From assembly GCF_030546695.1 (NCBI RefSeq), contig NZ_JAUOTP010000008.1, positions 62,001-126,000 of the forward strand: 64,000 nt of DNA. Direction: 5' to 3'. The DNA comes from Sphingomonas natans. Its GTDB lineage: Bacteria > Pseudomonadota > Alphaproteobacteria > Sphingomonadales > Sphingomonadaceae. Made by a program: the position numbers and the translations under genes. This document shows positions 1 to 8,183 of this stretch, piece after piece. Each line of letters opens with the position of its first letter. The stretch's first letter is position 1. The notes beneath the pieces are model-generated. The model had not been told where the DNA came from. It saw only the letters and a program-made list of their open reading frames with translations, and did no database searches.

Positions 1-81
1 GGTTGCGGAAGCGTCCTGCGCGAAAGCGGGCGCGGCGACGCCGGCGAGCCCGAGCGCGGCGAGGGAAGCGAATTTCAACAT
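1..81 (-). CDS. Exported protein, N-terminal fragment (runs off window)
   Basis: Only the first 27 codons are present, reading leftwards out of the window. They encode a clear Sec signal peptide: a Lys at position 3, a hydrophobic Ala/Leu/Gly core and an AFA-Q cleavage site at about residues 19-22. The mature protein is therefore periplasmic or in the outer membrane. No family can be named from the visible part. The gene diverges from the IalB-like gene on the other strand. Confidence 0.6.
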   Translation of the reverse strand, partial: MLKFASLAALGLAGVAAPAFAQDASAT

Positions 82-218
82 AGTGGTACTCCGTCAATGA
101 CTTGCCCGACCGTGGCCGGGGCGGGCGGAAAGCGCGCTTGCGCCTGTCACGAAGATGAACCTCGCGGCCGATCGGCTGCGCGATTGTGCGCTTCGTCGCA
201 TTGCAGCAGAGAAACGGG

Positions 219-698
219 ATGAAGCGACGCGCGGCCGGGATGATGATGATGCTCGCGCCGTGGCTGGCCGCTGCGGCGGGCGCGCCGCAGTCGCTGGGGC
301 AGTTCGGGCGCTGGGGGGCGTTCCGCGCCGGCGATCCGGTGCGCTGCTATGCGATCGCGCAGCCGGCGCGATCGGGAAAGGCGGATGCGGCTTTTCTGAC
401 GATCTCGTCCTGGCCCGCGCGGCGACTGTTCCGCCAGGTCCATGTGCGCCTGCGCGGCGCGGCCGAGCCGGGCGCGGTGCTGGCGATCGGCGAGCGGCGG
501 TTTCCGCTGGTGACGAAGGAGGCGGATGGCTGGCCTTCAGCGGGGGACGGGCGTCGGATCGCACTCTTCCTGCGCGAGGGCGAGGCGGTGCGGGTGACGG
601 CGCGGATCCGGGGGCGGCGGATCACCGACGTCTATCCCGGCGCGGGCGCGGCGAGCGCGATCGACGCGGCCGATCTGGCGTGTCTGCGGGGGCGGTAG
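219..698 (+). CDS. Exported IalB-like hypothetical protein
   Basis: This 159-aa protein starts at the ATG at 219, chosen because it gives a signal peptide (Lys-Arg-Arg, a Met-rich hydrophobic stretch, Ala-rich cleavage region). An upstream in-frame start at 186 would put a charged stretch before it. The mature part has the pattern of the invasion-associated locus B family: a WGAF segment, then GDPVRCYAIAQP and a run ending SSWP, suggesting a small periplasmic beta-rich domain with cysteines near both ends. IalB-like proteins are often found upstream of rlmN in sphingomonads, which fits the next gene. The biochemical role is unknown. Confidence 0.6.
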   Translation: MKRRAAGMMMMLAPWLAAAAGAPQSLGQFGRWGAFRAGDPVRCYAIAQPARSGKADAAFLTISSWPARRLFRQVHVRLRGAAEPGAVLAIGERRFPLVTKEADGWPSAGDGRRIALFLREGEAVRVTARIRGRRITDVYPGAGAASAIDAADLACLRGR

Positions 699-721
699 CG
701 GCAGGCGAGTCGCGCCCTTTA

Positions 722-866
722 CCCTCTCCCTCTTGCGGGAGAGGGTTGGGTGAGGGTCTTCTGCTTCCTTCGAGACCGCGGGGCGCGACCGCTTGCCAAG
801 CGAAGAAGACCCTCACCCTCCCACCGTCGACGCGGCGGGCCCTTCCGCTTGGCGGGAGAGGGGTCA
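722..866. repeat. Intergenic nested inverted repeat before rlmN
   Basis: CCCTCTCCC at 722-730 pairs with GGGAGAGGG at 737-745 across a 6-nt loop. A second pair, GGGTGAGGGTCTTC at 748-761 and GAAGACCCTCACCC at 805-818, encloses the middle. A further GGGAGAGGGG lies near 854-863. This fills most of the gap between the IalB-like gene and rlmN. It looks like a dispersed palindromic repeat rather than a terminator, since no T-run follows. Confidence 0.6.
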
Positions 867-923
867 CACGCGCCCGCTCCTCCCGCCTAGCCGCAAGACC
901 CCCCTTCCCCTATATAGCGCGCC

Positions 924-2126
924 ATGAACGCCCCCATGGCCATCCCCGGACTGATCGATCCCGTGCCCGTGCCACGTGCGCCGACGCTGCGCGCCGACGG
1001 GCGGATCGATCTGATCGGGCTGCCGCGCGAGACGCTGCGCGCGGTGCTGACCGAGGCGGGGCTCGACGAAAAACAGGCCAAATTACGCGCCAAGCAGATC
1101 TGGCACTGGATCTACAATCGCGGCGCGCGCGAATTCTCAGGTATGACCGACATCGCCAAGACCATGCACCCGTGGCTGGAGGAGCGCTTCGTCGTCGGCC
1201 GGCCGGCGGTGATGGAGGCGCAGGTCTCGACCGACGGGACGCGCAAGTGGCTGCTCCAGTCGGACGACGGGCATGATTATGAGATGGTGTTCATCCCCGA
1301 TGCGGATCGCGGCACGCTCTGCGTCTCGAGCCAGGTCGGCTGCACGCTCAACTGCACCTTCTGCCACACGGGCACGATGCGGCTCGTCCGCAACCTCACC
1401 GCGGGCGAAATCGTCGGCCAGGTGATGCTCGCGCGCGATGCCTTGGGCGAATGGCCGAGCCAGCCCGAGGGGCGGCTGCTGACCAACATCGTGATGATGG
1501 GCATGGGCGAGCCGCTCTACAATTTCGATGCGGTGCGCGATGCGCTGAAGCTGGTGATGGACGGAGACGGGCTCGCGCTCTCCAAGCGGCGGATCACGCT
1601 GTCCACCTCGGGCGTGGTGCCGATGATGGCGCGCGCAGGCGCGGAGATCGGCGTCAACCTCGCGGTCTCGCTCCACGGCGTGACCAAGGAGGTGCGCGAC
1701 GAGCTGGTGCCGCTCAACAAGAAATACGGGATCGAGGAATTGCTCGCGGCGTGCGCGGCCTATCCCGGCGCCAACAATGCGCGGCGCATCACGTTCGAAT
1801 ATGTGATGCTGAAGGACAAGAATGACAGCGACGATCATGCGCGCGAGCTTGTCCGCCTGATCCGCCACTACGATCTGCCCGCGAAGGTCAATCTGATCCC
1901 GTTCAATCCGTGGCCGGGATCGGCTTACGAATGTTCGACGCGCGCGCGGATCGCGAGCTTCTCGGACATCGTCTTCCAGGGCGGGATCTCGGCGCCGGTG
2001 CGTACGCCACGCGGGCGCGACATCGATGCCGCGTGCGGGCAATTGAAGACCGCGGCCGAGAAAAAGCGGCGGAGCGTGCGCGATCGCGAAGATGCGGCCG
2101 CCGCGGAGATTGCAGCCTCCGCCTGA
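924..2126 (+). CDS. rlmN: 23S rRNA/tRNA adenine-C2 methyltransferase RlmN
   Basis: A radical-SAM enzyme that methylates C2 of A2503 in 23S rRNA and A37 in some tRNAs, which affects translational fidelity and antibiotic sensitivity. The 400-aa length is normal for the family. The radical-SAM cluster motif [11 protein letters not shown] (CX3CX2C) is at about residues 138-148. The family pattern [10 protein letters not shown] follows, then the SAM-binding barrel and a C-terminal stretch ([20 protein letters not shown]) carrying the conserved cysteine expected to be the methyl-carrying residue. The start at 924 gives a normal N-terminal accessory domain. It ends 18 nt before the methyltransferase at 2145, so co-transcription is likely. 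Confidence 0.96.
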   Translation: MNAPMAIPGLIDPVPVPRAPTLRADGRIDLIGLPRETLRAVLTEAGLDEKQAKLRAKQIWHWIYNRGAREFSGMTDIAKTMHPWLEERFVVGRPAVMEAQVSTDGTRKWLLQSDDGHDYEMVFIPDADRGTLCVSSQVGCTLNCTFCHTGTMRLVRNLTAGEIVGQVMLARDALGEWPSQPEGRLLTNIVMMGMGEPLYNFDAVRDALKLVMDGDGLALSKRRITLSTSGVVPMMARAGAEIGVNLAVSLHGVTKEVRDELVPLNKKYGIEELLAACAAYPGANNARRITFEYVMLKDKNDSDDHARELVRLIRHYDLPAKVNLIPFNPWPGSAYECSTRARIASFSDIVFQGGISAPVRTPRGRDIDAACGQLKTAAEKKRRSVRDREDAAAAEIAASA

Positions 2127-2144
2127 AGCTTTACAGCCGATTTC

Positions 2145-3380
2145 ATGTGGCTGTTCGATCGCGCCTTCCAGAAACTCATCCGCCAGGGCGAGCTCCAGGT
2201 CACCGACCATAAGGGCCGGATCTATCGTTATGGCGCCCCCGAGGCGGGCCGCGATCTCGTCGCGGTGCGCTTCACCGATCGCACCACGCCCGAGCGGATC
2301 GTCAGCGCGCCGTCTCTGGGCGCGGGCGAGGCCTATATGGATGGCCGGCTGATCATGGAGCAGGGCGACATCCATGCGCTGATCGACCTCGTCACCTACA
2401 ACAATCGCTGGGAGAAGCGCGGCGACCGGCCCAAGCTGCAGCGCAAGGCGCGGATCCCGGGTGGGCAGCTGAAGGGCTGGCTGCGGACGTGGAATTACGA
2501 GCGCCGCGCCAAGCGCAACGTCGCGCACCATTATGATTTGTCGGCGCGGCTCTATGATCTTTTTCTCGACAGCGACCGCCAATATAGCTGCGCCTACTTC
2601 ACTGATCCGGGCAACAGCCTTGAGCAGGCGCAGCTCGACAAGAAGGCGCATATCGCGGCGAAATTGAAGCTCGACCGGCCCGGCTTGCGCATCCTGGAGA
2701 TCGGCTGCGGCTGGGGCGGACTGGCGCTTTACCTGCACGAGAAGACGGGCGCCGAGGTGCTCGGCGTCACGCTTTCGGAGGAGCAGCTAATCGTCGCGCG
2801 CCGGCGCGCCGAGGAAGCGGGCGTGGCCGACAAGGTCAAGTTCGAGCTGATCGATTATCGCGCGGTGACGGGCAAGTTCGATCGGATCGTCTCGGTCGGC
2901 ATGTTCGAGCATGTCGGGCCGGGCCATTTCCGCGCCTTCTTCGCGAAGTGTCGCGCCTTGCTCGCCGACGAGGGCGTGATGCTGCTCCACACGATCGGAC
3001 GGCTCGGCAAGCGCCGCCCGACCGATGCGTGGACGGTCAAATATATCTTCCCGGGCGGCTATATCCCGACCCTGTCCGAGATCGCCGAGGCGACCGAGCA
3101 GGTACGGCTGATCACGACCGATGTGGAGACGCTGCGCCACCATTACGGGATCACCTTGATGCACTGGCTGCGGCGGACGCAGGCGGCGAAGGCCGAGATC
3201 GAGGCGATGTACGATCCGCGTTTCTACCGGATGTGGGAATTCTATCTGGCGGGATCCGCGACGGGATTCTTCAATGGGCAGATGATCAACTATCAGCTGC
3301 AATATGTGCGCGACCGCAGCGCGCTGCCGATCACGCGCGATTATATCGGCGAGGCCGAGCGCGAGCTGCGGGGCGACTGA
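2145..3380 (+). CDS. cfa: Cyclopropane-fatty-acyl-phospholipid synthase family methyltransferase
   Basis: A 411-aa SAM-dependent enzyme of the CFA synthase/mycolic-acid methyltransferase family. These enzymes add a methylene bridge to unsaturated acyl chains of membrane phospholipids. The N-terminal half is the family's lipid-binding region. The SAM-binding motif ILEIGCGWGGLALYL is at about residues 184-198, followed by the VSVGMFEHVG segment and a C-terminal substrate region with GFFNGQMINYQLQ. The gene follows rlmN closely. Substrate (oleic/vaccenic chains or another lipid) cannot be told from sequence, so the symbol is given at family level. Confidence 0.88.
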   Translation: MWLFDRAFQKLIRQGELQVTDHKGRIYRYGAPEAGRDLVAVRFTDRTTPERIVSAPSLGAGEAYMDGRLIMEQGDIHALIDLVTYNNRWEKRGDRPKLQRKARIPGGQLKGWLRTWNYERRAKRNVAHHYDLSARLYDLFLDSDRQYSCAYFTDPGNSLEQAQLDKKAHIAAKLKLDRPGLRILEIGCGWGGLALYLHEKTGAEVLGVTLSEEQLIVARRRAEEAGVADKVKFELIDYRAVTGKFDRIVSVGMFEHVGPGHFRAFFAKCRALLADEGVMLLHTIGRLGKRRPTDAWTVKYIFPGGYIPTLSEIAEATEQVRLITTDVETLRHHYGITLMHWLRRTQAAKAEIEAMYDPRFYRMWEFYLAGSATGFFNGQMINYQLQYVRDRSALPITRDYIGEAERELRGD

Positions 3381-3381
3381 T

Positions 3382-3640
3382 TCTCCCCGGGACGGGGAGG
3401 TGGCGCGCCGCAGGCGCGACGGAGGGGGCTCTCCACGCCGCGTTCCGCTTCGCCGATCTCCCCTCCACCACGCTCCGCCCACGGCTTGCTTCGCAAGCCG
3501 GCTTCGCGGCTGCGCCATGCCCCCGGGCATGGCGCTGTCCGCCGCTACGCCCCCCTCCCCGTTCCGGGGAGGATCCTATCTCCGACGTCTGATGCGGGCG
3601 GCGGCGATCCTCCGTTCGGGGAGGGACGCCGCCGCCGCGA
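3382..3640. repeat. Intergenic palindrome cluster
   Basis: This gap between convergent genes holds several inverted repeats: a CTCCCC/GGGGAG pair at about 3383-3400, GGCTTGC-TTC-GCAAGCC near 3483-3500, GCGCCATGCCC/GGGCATGGCGC at 3512-3535 with a 2-nt loop, and CCTCCCC/GGGGAGG at about 3553-3572. The first and last resemble each other and may be the two ends of one dispersed repeat unit. They may also act as a bidirectional terminator. Confidence 0.5.
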
Positions 3641-4369
3641 TCACTTTCCCTCCGGACCGCCGTGACCACCGCGGCCGCGCATGTGGCCCTGCATCGCCAC
3701 GATCATCTCGTCGCGATCGATCGTGCCGTCATGATTGACGTCGGCCTTGTCGAACCAGCCGAGCGCGGCCTTCTGCGCTTCGGCAAGCGTGACCTTGCCG
3801 TCATGGTTGAGATCGGCCTGTTCGAGCAGGCGTCCGCTTATCATGCCCATGCCGGGGCCGCGCATCGGCCGATCCATGCCGCCCGGACCATCGGGGCCGC
3901 CACGAGGACCGCGCATGCCGTCGGGACCGGGGCCACCGGGACCACGCATGCCGTCGGGACCGCCGGGCCCACCCGGCCCGCCATCGGGGCCGCGCTCGCC
4001 GGGGGGCGGCGGAGGCGGCGGCGCGGCATCGAATTCGGCGCGCGAGATCGAGCCGTCCTTGTTGGCGTCGAGCTCGGCGAACATCCGATCGCGATGCATT
4101 TTCATCCGCGCCTCGCGATCGGCGCGGCGCTTGGCGACCATCGCGACGCGATCGGCGGCGTCGATGACATTGTCGTGATTGAGATCCATCATCGCGAAAT
4201 GCTTGGCGACTATGCCGGCCACGTCGGTCCGCTTGAGCGGCTGCATCATCGGCGCCATGCGGGGGCCGCCTGGTCCGTCCGGGCCACCCGGAGGCGGGCC
4301 CATATCCTGCGCGACCGCCACGCCGGCGACCAGGACGCTGAGCGCCACGCCTGTCAGAAAAGCTCGCAT
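3641..4369 (-). CDS. Exported EF-hand protein with collagen-like Gly/Pro linker
   Basis: A 242-aa secreted or periplasmic calcium-binding protein. The start at 4369 is chosen because it begins a clean signal peptide (MRAFLTG..., cleavage after AVAQ). Four EF-hand-like loops are visible in two pairs: DLNHDNVIDAADR and DANKDGSISRAEF in the first half, DLNHDGKVTLAEA and DVNHDGTIDRDEM at the C-terminus. Between the pairs lies a low-complexity stretch of PPP and GPGGPDGMRG-type repeats resembling collagen. A shorter Gly/Pro segment also follows the signal peptide. Such proteins probably buffer or sense calcium in the envelope; no partner is evident. Confidence 0.85.
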   Translation of the reverse strand: MRAFLTGVALSVLVAGVAVAQDMGPPPGGPDGPGGPRMAPMMQPLKRTDVAGIVAKHFAMMDLNHDNVIDAADRVAMVAKRRADREARMKMHRDRMFAELDANKDGSISRAEFDAAPPPPPPPGERGPDGGPGGPGGPDGMRGPGGPGPDGMRGPRGGPDGPGGMDRPMRGPGMGMISGRLLEQADLNHDGKVTLAEAQKAALGWFDKADVNHDGTIDRDEMIVAMQGHMRGRGGHGGPEGK

Positions 4370-4488
4370 CGTTTCCACTCCAAACTCGCGGCGCGTTGCC
4401 GCACTGTGATCTCTCTCGCCGAGTCGTCTTGCCCGGATAGGTCGGCGGTGATGCGAAGTGTCGGCGCTGACATGTGACACCCCACTCT

Positions 4489-4570
4489 CCGTTCGTGCCG
4501 AGCTTGTCGAAGCAGCGTCCTTTTTGCCGACGCAGAAAGAAGGACCGTCCTTCGAGCTCAGGACGAACGG
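4489..4570. repeat. REP-like inverted repeat, copy 1
   Basis: CCGTTCGTGCCGAGCTTGTCGAAGCA on one side is answered by CCTTCGAGCTCAGGACGAACGG on the other. It is one of four copies in this window of the same intergenic palindrome (others at 6064, 47440 and 50967). It lies just beyond the 3' end of rpoN and may help end or stabilise that transcript. Confidence 0.75.
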
Positions 4571-4573
4571 CGA

Positions 4574-6040
4574 CTATCTCGAGAGAGCCCGCGCCCGCCG
4601 TCGCTGAACCGAGGAGCCGAGGCCGATCGCCTCGCGATATTTGGCGACGGTGCGCCGGGCGAGGCCGAAGCCCTTGGCGTCGAGCAGTTCGACGAGCTTG
4701 TCGTCGGAGAGGATGTCGTCGCCTTCCTCGGCGATGAGCCGGGCGATCTGGTTCTTGACCGCCTCCGCTGAGACCGCATCGCCGCCGTCGGCGCCGGCGA
4801 TCCCGCTCGTGAAGAAATATTTGAGCTCGTGGAAGCCGCGTTCGCACGACAGATATTTGTTCGAGGTGACGCGGCTGACGGTCGATTCGTGCATGCCGAT
4901 CGCGTCGGCGACGGTCTTCAGCGTCAGCGGCTTCAGATGGCTGACCCCGTGGAGGAAGAAGCCCTCCTGCTGCTTCACGATCTCGCTGGCGACCTTGATG
5001 ATCGTGCGCGCGCGCTGATCGAGCGCCTTGACCAGCCAGTTGGCGCTGGCGAGACAATCGGCGACCCATGCCTTCGACTGGCGGTTGGTCGCGCCCGCCG
5101 AAAGCTCGGCATGATAGCGACGATCGACGAGGACGCGGGGCAAAGTCGCGCTGTTGAGTTCGATCTGCCAGCCGGCGCGGGTGCGCGCGACGAAGATGTC
5201 GGGCGAGACGGGCGAGGCGGGCTCTCCGCCGAACTTGAGGCCGGGCTTGGGATCGTAATTGCGCAGTTCGCGGATCATGTCGCCGAGATCCTCCTCGTCC
5301 ACGCCGCAGATCCGGCGCAGCTGCGGGAGCGCGCCGCGCGCGAGCAGATCGAGATTGTCGAGCAGGGCGGCCATCGCCGGATCGTAGCGATCGGCCTCGC
5401 GCGCCTGGATGATCAGGCATTCGGCGAGGCTGCGCGCGCCGACGCCGGCGGGGTCGAAGCTCTGGATGAGCGCGAGGATGCGCTCGGCATGCTCCGCGTC
5501 GATACCAAGCTGGCGGGCGAGATCATCGAGCGGCTCGGTCAGATAGCCGGCCTCGTCGATCGCATCGATGATCCGCTGGGCGACAAGAAAATCGACCCCC
5601 TCCAGCCGCTCGCCGGCCTGCGCGGTGAGGTGATCGCGGAGCGACAGGCTGCCCGTGGCGACGGAGTCGAAATCGAAGCCTTCGTCGGGGACCGTACCGG
5701 GGGATGCGCCCGAATCGATCACGCTATCGTGGTGGAAGGTCTCCTCGGCATAATCGACGTCGAGCGGGGCGTCGGCGGTGGCGTCGCCCGTCTCCATGAG
5801 GCGATCGGCGGTGGCGGGCTCGTCAGGCGCATCGGAGGGGGCTTCGCCGTCGGACTCGGTGGCAGGCGCTTCCCCTTCCTCGGCGCCGCCGGTGAGCAAA
5901 GGATTCTTCTCGATCTCCTCAGCGAGGAAGGCCTCGATCTCGAGATTGGACAAGGCCAGCAGCTTGATCGCCTGCTGCAGCTGCGGCGTCATCACCAGCG
6001 ACTGGGACTGCCGCAGGTCGAGGCGCGGAGCGAGGCTCAT
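4574..6040 (-). CDS. rpoN: RNA polymerase sigma-54 factor RpoN
   Basis: Alternative sigma factor that recognises -24/-12 promoters and needs an AAA+ activator to open DNA. The start at 6040 (MSLAPRLDLRQ) is preferred over upstream in-frame codons because it matches the family N-terminus and leaves 488 aa, a normal size. Region I, with QSQSLVMTPQLQQAI and the EKNPLL segment, is at residues 10-50. An acidic region II follows, then the core-binding domain, a helix-turn-helix, and the diagnostic RpoN box ARRTVAKYRE close to the C-terminus. It lies downstream of lptB, the usual alphaproteobacterial order, but a REP-like palindrome separates the two. Confidence 0.96.
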   Translation of the reverse strand: MSLAPRLDLRQSQSLVMTPQLQQAIKLLALSNLEIEAFLAEEIEKNPLLTGGAEEGEAPATESDGEAPSDAPDEPATADRLMETGDATADAPLDVDYAEETFHHDSVIDSGASPGTVPDEGFDFDSVATGSLSLRDHLTAQAGERLEGVDFLVAQRIIDAIDEAGYLTEPLDDLARQLGIDAEHAERILALIQSFDPAGVGARSLAECLIIQAREADRYDPAMAALLDNLDLLARGALPQLRRICGVDEEDLGDMIRELRNYDPKPGLKFGGEPASPVSPDIFVARTRAGWQIELNSATLPRVLVDRRYHAELSAGATNRQSKAWVADCLASANWLVKALDQRARTIIKVASEIVKQQEGFFLHGVSHLKPLTLKTVADAIGMHESTVSRVTSNKYLSCERGFHELKYFFTSGIAGADGGDAVSAEAVKNQIARLIAEEGDDILSDDKLVELLDAKGFGLARRTVAKYREAIGLGSSVQRRRARALSR

Positions 6041-6063
6041 GCGGCGGGCGCGCCCCTTGACCT

Positions 6064-6147
6064 CCGTTCGTGCTGAGCGAAGTCGAAGCACGTGCGACCG
6101 AGCACATCGCCCGCGGCACGTCCTTCGACTTCGCTCAGGACGAACGG
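6064..6147. repeat. REP-like inverted repeat, copy 2
   Basis: A long hairpin between lptB and rpoN. The left arm CCGTTCGTGCTGAGCGAAGT continues into CGAAGCACGTGC. The right arm is GCACGTCCTTCGAC followed by TTCGCTCAGGACGAACGG. The arms pair almost throughout and enclose about 25 nt. Sitting inside the likely lptB-rpoN transcript, it could dampen read-through into rpoN or protect the upstream message. Confidence 0.8.
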
Positions 6148-6172
6148 GGAAGAGATATCCCCGGACCTCATT

Positions 6173-6943
6173 CTAGAGCTCGAAGCTCTCGCCGAGATAG
6201 AGCCGGCGGACATCCTCGTTGGCGACGAGATCGGCGGGGCTGCCCTGGAAGAGGACGCGGCCGTCATAGATGATGCAGGCGCGATCGACGATGTCGAGCG
6301 TCTCGCGGACATTGTGATCGGTGATCAGCACGCCGATGTCGCGGCGCTTGAGATCCTTCACGAGATCGCGAATGTCGGCGATCGAGATCGGATCGATGCC
6401 CGCGAACGGCTCGTCGAGCAGCATGATCGAGGGATCTGCGGCGAGGCTGCGCGCGATCTCGCAGCGGCGCCGCTCGCCGCCCGAGAGCGCCGTGGCAGGC
6501 GCATCGCGCAGGCGCTCGAGATGAAATTCGCCGAGCAGGGATTCGAGGCGTGCGGCGCGTGCGGCCTTGTCGGGCTCGGACACTTCGAGCACAGCCATGA
6601 TATTCTGCGCGACCGAGAGCCCGCGGAAGATCGAGGTTTCCTGCGGGAGATAGCCAAGGCCCAGGATCGCGCGGCGATACATGGGCAGGCCGGTGACGTC
6701 GTTTCCGTCCAGCAGGATGCGGCCGGCATCGGGCTTCACGAGCCCCATCACCGAATAGAAACAGGTCGTCTTGCCCGCGCCGTTAGGCCCCAGCAGCCCG
6801 ACGACCTCGCCGCGCGCGACCTCGAGGCTCACGTCATGGAGCACCTGGCGCTTGTCATAGGCCTTGGCGATCGAGACGATCGCGAGACCCGCGACCTGAT
6901 CGGGCACGGAAGGCGCGGGCGCCGTCATGGTCATCTCGTTCAT
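6173..6943 (-). CDS. lptB: LPS export ABC transporter ATP-binding protein LptB
   Basis: Cytoplasmic ATPase that powers LptFG in extracting lipopolysaccharide from the inner membrane. The start at 6943 (MNEMTMTAPAP) gives 256 aa, close to the usual size with a short N-terminal extension. Walker A GPNGAGKT, the ABC signature LSGGERRR, Walker B IMLLDEPFAGID and the H-loop ITDHNVRE are all present. In most alphaproteobacteria lptC and lptA lie directly upstream. Here the upstream neighbours are two glycosyltransferase genes, 58 nt away, so the usual lptCAB order is broken. Confidence 0.95.
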   Translation of the reverse strand: MNEMTMTAPAPSVPDQVAGLAIVSIAKAYDKRQVLHDVSLEVARGEVVGLLGPNGAGKTTCFYSVMGLVKPDAGRILLDGNDVTGLPMYRRAILGLGYLPQETSIFRGLSVAQNIMAVLEVSEPDKAARAARLESLLGEFHLERLRDAPATALSGGERRRCEIARSLAADPSIMLLDEPFAGIDPISIADIRDLVKDLKRRDIGVLITDHNVRETLDIVDRACIIYDGRVLFQGSPADLVANEDVRRLYLGESFEL

Positions 6944-7001
6944 GGCGCATCCGTAACCGTTCGGGGCTTGATCGGCAATTCGGCTTGGTTCTTGCAGGTC
7001 T

Positions 7002-8183
7002 TCAATCGACGCGTTCGGTCCGGATCCAGCCCGGCGTCTCGCGGCCGCGCACGATCCGGGCGTAGAGCGCGAGCTTCCAGGCCATGTAGAGCGGCAGGCG
7101 CGCAAGCGTGCCCGCCGAGAGCATTGCGCGGCCCGCCAACGCCCAGGCGGCGAGCACGGCGGCGACGACTGACGCGCCGAGCAGGAAGGCCGCGATCGGC
7201 GCGGCAGCGGGAGCAACGCCGATCGCCCACAACCCAAGCCACAGCAGCATCGCGGCGCCGTTGAGCATCAGCAGGAGGGTCAGCGGCGCGGTGAGCAGAT
7301 GGAGCCCCATCCAGATCATCCGCCCATCGAAGCGGACGAGGCCGCGCGCGAGCAGCGGCAGACCGAAGCCCCGCGCGGTGGCGAGGAAGCCGCCTTCCCA
7401 GCGCGCGCGCTGGGTGGCGGTGCCGCCCTCGCTGCTCGGGTGCGACCAGATCGTCGCGCGCGATTCGAACAGAGGCGGGCGGCCTTGGCGGACGAGCTCG
7501 ACGCCGAGCGCCAGATCCTCGACGATATTGCCGGTGGCGAGATCGAGCATGGCGAAGAGCGGCCAGGGAAAGGCCATGCCCGATCCGGTCAGCAAGGCCG
7601 GCGCGCCGATCCGGCGACTGCCGCGCTGACGGACGAGATTCTTCACCAGCATCGCGAAATTGGAGATCTGGACGATCGGCCCGGCATCGCGGCGCGGCGC
7701 GAACAAATAGCTGGCCTGGACGGCGCGGCCGCTCTTCTCGGCGGTGGCGGCGAGGCGCGCGAGCGCGCCCGGCGCGGGCGTGCAATCGGCATCGACGACG
7801 ATCACCGTCGCCGGCGGCGCTGCCCTCAGCACCGCCTGGCCGCCGGCGAGCGCATAGCCCTTGCCGCGGCGATCGGGCTCGTCGAGCACATGGACCTCGG
7901 CCCCGCCCGCGCGCGCCTGCTCGGCGGTGCGATCGCTGCAATTGTGCGCGACGACGAGCACCCGCGTGCCAGGGGGCGATTCGGCGATCATCCGCTCGAC
8001 CGAGGCGCGGACGACGCCTTCCTCGTTGTGCGCAGGTACGATCAGCGCGATCGGTCCGGCCGGACGGGCGGGGCTGCCATGTTCGCCGGCGCGCAGGCCG
8101 AAGAGGACTTCGACGAGGAAGACCGCGTCGGTGACGAGGAGCGGCAGGCAGGCGATCGCGGCGAGAAGGCAGAGGATCGTCAT
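7002..8183 (-). CDS. Family 2 glycosyltransferase, membrane-bound
   Basis: A 393-aa processive-type GT2 enzyme. The start at 8183 begins with a transmembrane segment (MTILCLLAAIACLPLL). The GT-A fold follows: ALIVPAHNEEGVV, the sugar-nucleotide binding DxD-like VDADC, TGSGMAFPW, the EDLALGVEL acidic motif (probable catalytic base), and QRARWEGG (the QxxRW motif of polymerising GT2s). Two or more transmembrane helices follow at about residues 270-350. The start codon overlaps the stop of the upstream GT4 gene by 4 nt, so the pair is translationally coupled. Likely role: cell-surface or exopolysaccharide synthesis. The donor sugar is unknown. Confidence 0.88.
   Translation of the reverse strand: MTILCLLAAIACLPLLVTDAVFLVEVLFGLRAGEHGSPARPAGPIALIVPAHNEEGVVRASVERMIAESPPGTRVLVVAHNCSDRTAEQARAGGAEVHVLDEPDRRGKGYALAGGQAVLRAAPPATVIVVDADCTPAPGALARLAATAEKSGRAVQASYLFAPRRDAGPIVQISNFAMLVKNLVRQRGSRRIGAPALLTGSGMAFPWPLFAMLDLATGNIVEDLALGVELVRQGRPPLFESRATIWSHPSSEGGTATQRARWEGGFLATARGFGLPLLARGLVRFDGRMIWMGLHLLTAPLTLLLMLNGAAMLLWLGLWAIGVAPAAAPIAAFLLGASVVAAVLAAWALAGRAMLSAGTLARLPLYMAWKLALYARIVRGRETPGWIRTERVD

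Noticed and set aside
155-1276. Long open frame of 373 codons across the IalB-like gene and the start of rlmN
   Set aside because: It runs in a different frame from both recognised genes, crosses a palindromic repeat and shows only Arg/Ala/Gly-rich sequence typical of GC-rich shadow frames.
4829-6076. 415-codon open frame opposite rpoN
   Set aside because: Antisense to a clear rpoN; its composition reflects complementing GC-rich codons and it has no recognisable domain.
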